A DNA stretch of 64,000 bases from DASUBV01 sp036501025 (lineage in GTDB: Bacteria; Actinomycetota; Actinomycetes; Streptosporangiales; Streptosporangiaceae). The stretch lies in assembly GCA_036501025.1 (NCBI GenBank), contig DASYBB010000170.1, forward strand, positions 1 to 64,000, read 5' to 3'. The notes below the pieces were generated by a model. It did not search any database. It had not been told where the DNA came from and was given only the letters and a program-made list of their open reading frames with translations. Of the stretch, positions 1 to 5,991 are shown in pieces; positions within the stretch are counted from its first letter, which is position 1, and each line of letters opens with the position of its first letter. The position numbers were made by a program, and so were the translations under genes.

Positions 1-2
1 AT

Positions 3-107
3 TTCCGTTCGGTGTACGGGACGATGCTCGACGGCGTGCTCGGCACCGACGCGGGTCAGGTGCTGGACAACTTCCCGACCCGCGTCGACAACCTGCTCAG
101 CACCTGA
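3..107 (+). CDS. C-terminal end of a DUF1501-family protein (partial, starts outside window)
   Basis: An open frame enters from the left edge and ends with TGA at 105-107, giving 34 residues. The pattern (FRSVYGTMLDGVLGTDAGQV, then a short tail) resembles the C-terminus of DUF1501 proteins, secreted alkaline-phosphatase-fold proteins usually encoded beside a DUF1800 gene. Only the last residues are visible, so the assignment rests on a short motif. The gene is convergent with the SDR gene, whose stop codon lies one base downstream. Confidence 0.5.
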   Translation, partial: FRSVYGTMLDGVLGTDAGQVLDNFPTRVDNLLST

Positions 108-806
108 TTACCAGGGCAGCGGACCCGTTGCCTCGACATAGGTGCCGGTTGGGCCGTCCGGGCCGATCTGGGCCATCCGCACGATGATCTCGGCGCCCTC
201 TTCGACGGTCTGCCTGCCCGCGCCGCCGTTGAGATCGGTGCTGGTGAACCCGGGTTCGACCGAGTTCACCCGGATCTGCGGAAACGCCTTGGCGTACTGG
301 ACAGTGACCATGTTGACGGCGGACTTGGACGCCGGGTAGGCGACGCCCGGAAAGGCATTGGCTGCTGAGCTGACGACGGCGAGTGAGGCCAGTCTGCTGC
401 TCACGTTGACCACGACCGGCGCGGTCGAGCGCAGCAGCAGCGGCAGGAAGGCGTGCAGGACGCGGACCGTGCCGAACACGTTGGTCTCGAACGTTTCCGC
501 CATCAGGTCGGCGGTCAGCTCCCCCGCGCTCACGACGCCGTCGGCGCGCCATTCTGGTGCGATGCCCGCGTTGTTGACGAGCACGTCCAGCCCGCCGTCG
601 GCGGCGATGGTGTCGGCTGCGGCCTGGACGGAGGCGTCGTCGGTGACGTCGAGCTGGACCGGGCGCGCGCCGATCGTGCGCGCGGCGGTTTGTCCGCGTT
701 CGAGGTCGCGACTGCCCAGGTAGACGGTGTGACCGGCAGCGGCGAGTTGCCGGGCGGCCTCGAAGCCGAGTCCTTTGTTCGCGCCGGTGATCAGGATTGT
801 TGTCAC
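108..806 (-). CDS. Short-chain dehydrogenase/reductase
   Basis: A 232-residue classical SDR. It has the NADP-binding TGANKGLG motif at residues 7-14, NNAG at 78-81, and the catalytic Ser137, Tyr157 and Lys161 (YPASK). The GTG at 804-806 is chosen because it places the first beta strand at the very N-terminus, as in the family. A longer upstream reading is unlike SDRs. It should reduce or oxidise a carbonyl/alcohol with NAD(P)H; the substrate is unknown. It lies 34 bases downstream of a TetR gene on the same strand, so the two are probably co-transcribed. Such TetR-SDR pairs are often self-regulated. Confidence 0.85.
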   Translation of the reverse strand: MTTILITGANKGLGFEAARQLAAAGHTVYLGSRDLERGQTAARTIGARPVQLDVTDDASVQAAADTIAADGGLDVLVNNAGIAPEWRADGVVSAGELTADLMAETFETNVFGTVRVLHAFLPLLLRSTAPVVVNVSSRLASLAVVSSAANAFPGVAYPASKSAVNMVTVQYAKAFPQIRVNSVEPGFTSTDLNGGAGRQTVEEGAEIIVRMAQIGPDGPTGTYVEATGPLPW

Positions 807-840
807 GACTACAACCCTAGGGGTTGGTGCGCGCTCCACG

Positions 841-1512
841 TCAAGCCTTGCCGTTTCCGGCGAGCAGGCCGTCGATGACGACGTCGACGGCGAAGCGGAA
901 CCGCTGCCCCGCGTCACCCGCGACGAGCTGGGTGGCGTATGCCGTGATCAGCGGGAACCGGTCTGCGGGCAGGCCGGCGAAGGTCTGGTGGAGCTCCGCA
1001 CCCAGCTCCTGGTGGCCGGTGCGGCGTACGTCGTCCTCGACGGCGGCGTGGGTCACCAGGGCCGCGAAGACGTCGGTGGCCCAGGCGGCGCGCTGGGGGT
1101 CGAGACCGCCCGCGAGCAGGATGCCGAGCAGGTTCTCCTGGAGCAGCAGGGCCGCTTCGGACCGGGGCGCGATGGCCAGGGTCGTGGCGGCGATGCCGGG
1201 GTGGGCGATCAGCGCGCCGTGCATCCGGGCGAGCAGGGTGTGCAGCTGGGCGTGCCAGTGGGCCGGGTCCGGCTGGTCGAGTTCGACGGTGGCCATGACC
1301 CGGTCCTGCATGGCCTGGAGCAGGCCGTCCCGGCCGGAGACGTAGACGTAGAGCGAGCCGGCTCCGGTGTCCAGGGCGGTGGCGACCCGGCGCATCGAGA
1401 CCGCGTCAAGGCCCTCCGATTTCAGGATCGCCAGGGCGGCGTCGACGACCACTTCTTCGCTGAGCGGGGGCTTTGCCGGGCGGTCCCGGGTCGAGCGACG
1501 GGCAGGGCTCAT
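841..1512 (-). CDS. TetR-family regulator
   Basis: A 223-residue one-domain repressor. The N-terminal helix-turn-helix is visible at about residues 40-65 (SMRRVATALDTGAGSLYVYV), followed by an all-helical ligand-binding domain of the TetR_C type. The ATG at 1510-1512 is chosen because the next upstream frame runs through the operator. It is transcribed away from the DHA2 pump gene starting at 1613. The 100-base gap holds a strong inverted repeat, so it probably represses both directions. Ligand unknown. Confidence 0.85.
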   Translation of the reverse strand: MSPARRSTRDRPAKPPLSEEVVVDAALAILKSEGLDAVSMRRVATALDTGAGSLYVYVSGRDGLLQAMQDRVMATVELDQPDPAHWHAQLHTLLARMHGALIAHPGIAATTLAIAPRSEAALLLQENLLGILLAGGLDPQRAAWATDVFAALVTHAAVEDDVRRTGHQELGAELHQTFAGLPADRFPLITAYATQLVAGDAGQRFRFAVDVVIDGLLAGNGKA

Positions 1513-1570
1513 GGTGGCGGACCTCTCACACGAACGAACAGTGTTTGTCCCGAACGCCGTTCTTGACATA

Positions 1571-1593
1571 CGGTGTTCGTAGCGAACACTGTA
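1571..1593. promoter_or_regulatory. Probable TetR operator in the divergent promoter
   Basis: GTGTTCG-TAG-CGAACAC is a perfect inverted repeat. Extended to 1571-1593 it has 10-base arms with one mismatch. A TTGACA box lies directly upstream at 1564-1569 on the + strand, so binding would cover the spacer/-10 region of the pump promoter. A second, weaker palindrome (CGAACA-G-TGTTTG, one mismatch) lies at 1535-1547, closer to the TetR gene, and could serve autoregulation. Confidence 0.7.
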
Positions 1594-1612
1594 CCTGCCC
1601 CGGAGGGGTTTC

Positions 1613-3028
1613 ATGGGCATCACCACCGTCTCGACCCCGCACACGACCGCGCGGCCCTACCGGCTGCGCTGGGTCGTGGCCGCCGTCGTGCTGGCCGCCA
1701 ACACCGTGGACGTGCTCGACGCGACGATCGTCAACGTCGCGGCTCCGTCCGTCCACAGTGAACTCGGCGGCGGGCCGGACACCATCCAGTGGCTGAGCGC
1801 CTGCTACACGCTCGCCTTCGCGGTCGTGCTGATCGCGGGCGCGCGGCTCGGCGACATTCTCGGTCGCCGCCGGATGTTCCTCGTCGGTTCGGCCGGATTC
1901 ACCGTGTTCTCGGCCGCGTGCGCGTTCGCACCGACCATCGGCGTGCTGATCGCGTTCCGCGCGCTCCAGGGCGCTTTCGGCGCGTTGATGATCCCGCAGG
2001 GATTCGGTCTGCTGAAACAGGTCTTCGACGACGATGACGAGTTCGACAAGGCGACCGGCCTGTTCGGCCCGGCGACCGGTGTCGCGATGCTCGCCGCGCC
2101 GGTACTGGCGGGGGCGCTGGTCGACGCGAACCTGTGGGGCACCGGCTGGCGCCTGGCGTTCCTGATCAACGTGCCGATCGGCGCGCTGACGCTGCCGCTG
2201 GCGATCCGGTCGCTGCCGCGGGGTGCCAGCCATCCCGGCGTCAAGCTCGATCTCGGTGGCGTCGGCCTGGTCGGCGCCGGGCTGGTCGCGATCATCTATC
2301 CGTTGATCCAGGGACAGCCCGACGGCTGGCCCGCCTGGTCGTTCGCGGTGCTCGCGGCGGGTGTGCTGCTGGTGGCAGGCTTCTTGTTCTGGGAGCGGCG
2401 ACGTCAGCACAGCCCGTTGATCGAACCGACACTGCTGGCCAACCGCACCTACCTCAGCGGCGTCGCGGTCGCGCTGGCGCTGTTCGGTGCGTTCGGCGGG
2501 CTGCTGCTGTGCATCTCGCTCTACGCCCAACTCGGCGAGGGCTGGTCGCCGGTGCACGCCGGTCTCGCTTTGACGCCGATGGTCGCGGGCATGATCATCG
2601 GCATGGTGGGCTCCCTCGCGCTGGTCAAGCGGCTCGGCCGCCACCTGCTGCACATCGGCATCGTGCTGATCGCCGTGGGTGCGATCGTGCTCGCCCTGAC
2701 CCTGCGCGGCGGGACCTGGGATCTGGTGCCCGGACTGCTGCTCATCGGGGTCGGCGTCGGTGCCTGCGTCGGGCAGCTCTTCCGGTTCATCCTGACCAGC
2801 GTGACCATGGCCGAGGTCGGCTCGGCGTCGGGTGTGCTGGAAGCGGTGCAGCAACTCTCGACCGCGCTCGGGGTCGCCGTGCTCGGCACGATCTTCTTCT
2901 CCGCGTTCACGCCCCACGTCCCGACCCACGCCCTCCAGGTCACGGCCTTGGCGTGCCTGGCGCCGCTGGCAGTCGCGTTCGTTCTGGTGTTCCGGCTGCC
3001 GATGCAGCCACGAGAAGGGAGTGAGTGA
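1613..3028 (+). CDS. DHA2-type MFS drug:H+ antiporter
   Basis: A 471-residue, 14-helix transporter of the EmrB/QacA (DHA2) group. Motif A reads GDILGRRRMF after helix 2. The N-terminus carries the usual LDATIVNVA stretch of helix 1, and GPATGVAMLAAPVLAGAL corresponds to the antiporter motif C region. The start is supported by GGAGG seven bases upstream of the ATG. It should export a hydrophobic drug or metabolite using proton motive force. Its stop overlaps the start of the oxidoreductase (TGATG), so the two are translationally coupled under the TetR operator. Confidence 0.88.
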   Translation: MGITTVSTPHTTARPYRLRWVVAAVVLAANTVDVLDATIVNVAAPSVHSELGGGPDTIQWLSACYTLAFAVVLIAGARLGDILGRRRMFLVGSAGFTVFSAACAFAPTIGVLIAFRALQGAFGALMIPQGFGLLKQVFDDDDEFDKATGLFGPATGVAMLAAPVLAGALVDANLWGTGWRLAFLINVPIGALTLPLAIRSLPRGASHPGVKLDLGGVGLVGAGLVAIIYPLIQGQPDGWPAWSFAVLAAGVLLVAGFLFWERRRQHSPLIEPTLLANRTYLSGVAVALALFGAFGGLLLCISLYAQLGEGWSPVHAGLALTPMVAGMIIGMVGSLALVKRLGRHLLHIGIVLIAVGAIVLALTLRGGTWDLVPGLLLIGVGVGACVGQLFRFILTSVTMAEVGSASGVLEAVQQLSTALGVAVLGTIFFSAFTPHVPTHALQVTALACLAPLAVAFVLVFRLPMQPREGSE

Positions 3029-3951
3029 TGAAGGCGGTTCGGTTCAGCCGGTTCGGCGGCCCGGAAGTCCTGGAGATCGCGGATCTGCCCGATCCGCACC
3101 CGGGTCCCGGTCAGGTCAGGATCGCGGTGCGCGCGGCGGGGGTCAACGCGAGCGACTGGAAGAAGCGCCAGGGCCTGATGGACGAGGACCTCCCGCAGAC
3201 CCTGGGCTACGAGGCGGCCGGAGTCGTCGACGAGCTCGGCGCGAGCGTCACGGACGCCGCCGTCGGCGATCGCGTGTTCGGCTTCTCCGCCGACGGGGCG
3301 GCTCAGGCCGAGCTGGCCGTGCTGTCCTGGTACGCGCCGATCCCGCCGTCGCTTGACTTCGCCGGCGCGGCCGCCCTGCCCGCGGCCGTCGAGACGGCCA
3401 CGCGCGCGCTCGACCAGCTCGGCGTGCGCAGCGGCACCGCGCTGCTGATCAACGGCGCATCCGGCAGCGTTGGCAGCGCCGCGGTTCAGCTCGCCGTAGC
3501 GCGCGGCGCGCGCGTCGCCGGCACCGCCAGCCCGGCCAACCACGCTTACCTTCGCTCCTTGGGGGCCGACCCCGTCGCGTACGGCGCGGGCCTCGTCGAG
3601 CGGGTGCGCGCGCTGGCGCCCGGCCGCGTCGACGCCGCGCTGGACGTCGCCGGGAGCGGCGTCCTGCCCGAGCTCATCGAGCTCGCGGGCGGCCCCGAGC
3701 ACGTCGTGACGATCGCCGACTTCGCCGGCGCGCGGGAGCACGGGGTGAGGTTCAGCAGCGGGGACGCCGGCCGCGCGCTCCACGCCCTGGCCGGGATCGG
3801 CGAGCTGATCGAGTCCGGGCACTTCTCGCTCCCGGTCGCGCAGACCTTCCCGCTCGCCGAGATCGCGGCGGCGCACCGCGCCGGCGAGGACGGTCACGTC
3901 CGCGGGAAGCTCGTACTCGTCCTGGACTCGCCAAACTGCGGCCCGGAGTAA
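3028..3951 (+). CDS. NADP-dependent quinone-type oxidoreductase (MDR superfamily, zinc-free)
   Basis: 307 residues with the GroES-like N-terminal fold (PGQVRIAVRAAGVNASDWK) and a Rossmann domain with GASGSVGSAAVQLA. The zinc ligands of alcohol dehydrogenases are absent, which places it in the quinone oxidoreductase/enoyl-reductase branch. A GTG three bases upstream is possible, but the ATG that shares its A with the stop of the pump gene is the better start. It probably detoxifies a quinone or enone handled by the neighbouring pump; that link is inferred from the operon. Confidence 0.85.
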   Translation: MKAVRFSRFGGPEVLEIADLPDPHPGPGQVRIAVRAAGVNASDWKKRQGLMDEDLPQTLGYEAAGVVDELGASVTDAAVGDRVFGFSADGAAQAELAVLSWYAPIPPSLDFAGAAALPAAVETATRALDQLGVRSGTALLINGASGSVGSAAVQLAVARGARVAGTASPANHAYLRSLGADPVAYGAGLVERVRALAPGRVDAALDVAGSGVLPELIELAGGPEHVVTIADFAGAREHGVRFSSGDAGRALHALAGIGELIESGHFSLPVAQTFPLAEIAAAHRAGEDGHVRGKLVLVLDSPNCGPE

Positions 3952-4164
3952 TGGCGGACATCACCTAAGAGCGCGCCCGTATCAACTCGCCTTCGGTCCA
4001 GGCGTCCGGGCTGCCGCCGGGAGCGGCGCAGGGCCGGGCGGCTGTGCCCGCGGCGCCAGCGCAGCGCAGCGAGCGGGACCGGCTGGCAGGGCGGCAGCGG
4101 CGCAGCGAGCGGGATCGACCGCAGGCCGGAGTGGTCGGCGCGGCGGGATCGGCGACCGGGCGCG

Positions 4165-4308
4165 AGTGGCGCGGCGAGGGGGGCTGGCCGACCGGGCGGC
4201 AGCGGCGCGGCGAGGGGGGCTGGCCGACCGGGCGGCAGCGGCGCGGCGAGGGAGACTGGCCGACCGGGCGGCAGCGGCGCGGCGAGGGAGACTGGCCGAC
4301 AGGGCTGT
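4165..4308. repeat. 36-bp tandem repeat, four units
   Basis: Four contiguous 36-base units begin at 4165, 4201, 4237 and 4273, differing at a few positions (GGGGGG versus GGGAGA in the middle; the last unit diverges at its end). The period is a multiple of three, and one + frame reads RQRRGEGGWPTG repeatedly, but no start or codon pattern supports translation. Confidence 0.85.
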
Positions 4309-4389
4309 GGCTCAGCGGGCGGGAGTGGCTGGCGGGGCGGGCTGCACCGAGGCCGGACGGCGCCGGGCGCCGCCTAGGAAGGGGACTTT

Positions 4390-4443
4390 CATGATCCCGA
4401 AGGATTTGGGCTGCCAGGGTATGCCAAATCCTGCTCGATCATG
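4390..4443. repeat. 54-bp palindromic element (type B)
   Basis: Arms CATGATC (4390-4396) and GATCATG (4437-4443) enclose a second pair, AGGATTTGG (4401-4409) and CCAAATCCT (4424-4432), with four unpaired bases on each side between the pairs and a 14-base loop. Total length and terminal bases match the element at 4677-4730. It is AT-richer than its surroundings. Confidence 0.8.
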
Positions 4444-4572
4444 ATAAACGCCCTCAGCGTCGACCCCCAGCCGCCAGCGCCGCCCACCTCTCGAAACACC
4501 CGTCACATCGGCCACCCCCGCCACACCACCAGTCCGCATAGGAGCCCACCCCTGTCTGGCCTCCCCGTGCGC

Positions 4573-4586
4573 CATGATCGTGACCG
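4573..4586. repeat. Solo arm of the 54-bp palindrome family
   Basis: CATGATCGTGACCG is identical to the left arm of the element at 4677-4730, but no matching right arm follows within 60 bases. It may be a decayed or partial copy. Confidence 0.6.
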
Positions 4587-4676
4587 ACAGCGCCGCCCCC
4601 CTCCGGCCACATGCGCCTCTCCCGCTACGCCAGCACCCCGCAGAGAAGTCGCCCCTGGCTCACCGACCCCAGGGGC

Positions 4677-4730
4677 CATGATCGTGACCGCTTGACCGGC
4701 AAAACCAGCGGAAAATCGGTCACGATCATG
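4677..4730. repeat. 54-bp palindromic element (type A)
   Basis: A perfect 14-base inverted repeat, CATGATCGTGACCG (4677-4690) and CGGTCACGATCATG (4717-4730), with a 26-base centre. The same element with a diverged centre is found 54 kb away at 59073-59126, which shows a dispersed family rather than a local hairpin. Confidence 0.88.
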
Positions 4731-4800
4731 CGAAAAGGGGGCAGCGCGCGGAGTGGGTGGGTGCCCGCAGTGGCACGGCCGTCCCACGGTGCCCGCGGGC

Positions 4801-4911
4801 GGCCTGCGGTGCGGGCCGCCGGCGTGGCGGCCTGCGGTGCGGGCGGGCGCCGTGGCGGCCTGCGGTGCGGGCGGGCACCCTGGCGGCCTGCGGCGCGGCC
4901 TGCGGTGCGGG
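4801..4911. repeat. 28-bp GC-rich tandem repeat
   Basis: GGCCTGCGGTGCGG-like cores recur at 4801, 4829, 4857 and 4885 (28-base spacing), with one further copy at 4897. It lies just upstream of the aldolase gene, so it separates any aldolase promoter from the spacer palindromes. Confidence 0.7.
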
Positions 4912-4971
4912 GGGCGCGCCGTGGCGGTCCCCTCGGGGCGGCCCGGTGCGGCGAGTGCCAGAATACGGAGG

Positions 4972-5874
4972 GTGAACACTATCCAGTCCGAGAAGGTCCG
5001 GGCCGGCCGCGGCTTCTTCGCGGCCCTCGACCAGAGCGGCGGAAGCACGCCGGGGGCGCTGGCTGAGTACGGCATCGGGCCCGACCGCTACAGCTCCGAC
5101 GCCGAGATGTTCGACCTGGTCCACGCCATGCGGACCCGGGTGCTGACCAGCCCAGCGTTCGGGGGCTCGCGCATCCTCGCGGCGATCTTGTTCGAGCAGA
5201 CGATGGACCGGGAGGTCGGCGGCGTCCCCACGGCGCGGTACCTGTGGGACGAGAAGAACGTCGTGCCGTTCCTGAAGGTCGACAAGGGGCTGGCCGCCGA
5301 GCAGGACGGCGTGCAGCTCATGAAGCCCATCGACACCCTCGATGAGCTGCTCGAGCGCGCCCAGCGGCACCAGATCTTCGGCACCAAGATGCGGTCGGTA
5401 ATCCACGACGCCGACGAGGCCGGGATCGCGGCCATCGTGGACCAGCAGTTCGAGTACGCGAGCCGGATCATGGCGGCCGACCTGGTGCCCATCATCGAGC
5501 CCGAGGTCAGCATCGCCAGCCCGCACAAGGAGCAGGCGGAGACGCTGCTGCACGACGCCATCGGCAAGCACGTCGAGGCGCTCCCGGCCGGCGCGGCCAT
5601 GATGGTGAAGATCACGATCCCGACCCGGCCCGGCCTGTACGGCGACCTGGCGGCTGACCCGCGGGTCCTGCGCGTCGTCGCCTTGTCGGGCGGCTACAGC
5701 CGAGACGAGGCCTGCGCCCTGCTCGCGCGCGATCCCACGCTCATCGCGAGCTTCTCGCGCGCGCTGCTCGAGGGGCTGACCGACGGCCAGACCGACGAGC
5801 AGTTCAACGCCCGGCTCGACGCGTCGATCGAGCAGATCTACCAGGCATCGGTGCACAAGCAGGCCAGCCCCTGA
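4972..5874 (+). CDS. Fructose-bisphosphate aldolase, class I (bacterial short type)
   Basis: About 300 residues, the length of the staphylococcal-type class I aldolase. The N-terminus has the family pattern GFFAALDQSGGSTP. The Schiff-base lysine is Lys213 in MMVKITIPT, and PIIEPEV carries the conserved acidic residue. It cleaves fructose 1,6-bisphosphate to dihydroxyacetone phosphate and glyceraldehyde 3-phosphate without a metal. The GTG at 4972 is chosen to give the family N-terminus. GGAGG abuts it with no spacer, which is poor and leaves the exact start uncertain. It appears monocistronic. Confidence 0.9.
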   Translation: MNTIQSEKVRAGRGFFAALDQSGGSTPGALAEYGIGPDRYSSDAEMFDLVHAMRTRVLTSPAFGGSRILAAILFEQTMDREVGGVPTARYLWDEKNVVPFLKVDKGLAAEQDGVQLMKPIDTLDELLERAQRHQIFGTKMRSVIHDADEAGIAAIVDQQFEYASRIMAADLVPIIEPEVSIASPHKEQAETLLHDAIGKHVEALPAGAAMMVKITIPTRPGLYGDLAADPRVLRVVALSGGYSRDEACALLARDPTLIASFSRALLEGLTDGQTDEQFNARLDASIEQIYQASVHKQASP

Positions 5875-5991
5875 GCAGCCGCGCGCGGAGCGCGGGCCGG
5901 CCCGGGCAGCACCAGCACGTGGCGGGCGGCCGTACCTCGACCGGGTCGCCTACCTGGCCCGCCGGTCCTGCGCCTGCCGCCGCGACGGCGG

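Larger units (their letters stand above)
3952..4971. other. Repeat-rich intergenic spacer, no credible gene
   Basis: About 1 kb without a believable coding region. It contains a 36-bp tandem repeat (4165-4308), a 54-bp palindrome (4390-4443), a lone palindrome arm (4573-4586), a second 54-bp palindrome (4677-4730) and a 28-bp GC-rich tandem repeat (from 4801). Open frames through it are low-complexity Arg/Gly/Pro strings produced by the repeats. Confidence 0.7.

Noticed and set aside
4044..4394. Reading frame through the 36-bp repeats
   Set aside because: Its sequence is only the repeat translated; no ribosome-binding site, normal codon bias or homology pattern.
4677..4730. 54-bp palindrome as a simple rho-independent terminator
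   Set aside because: No T-run follows, the arms are not especially GC-rich, the same sequence recurs 54 kb away, and the loop is 26 bases.
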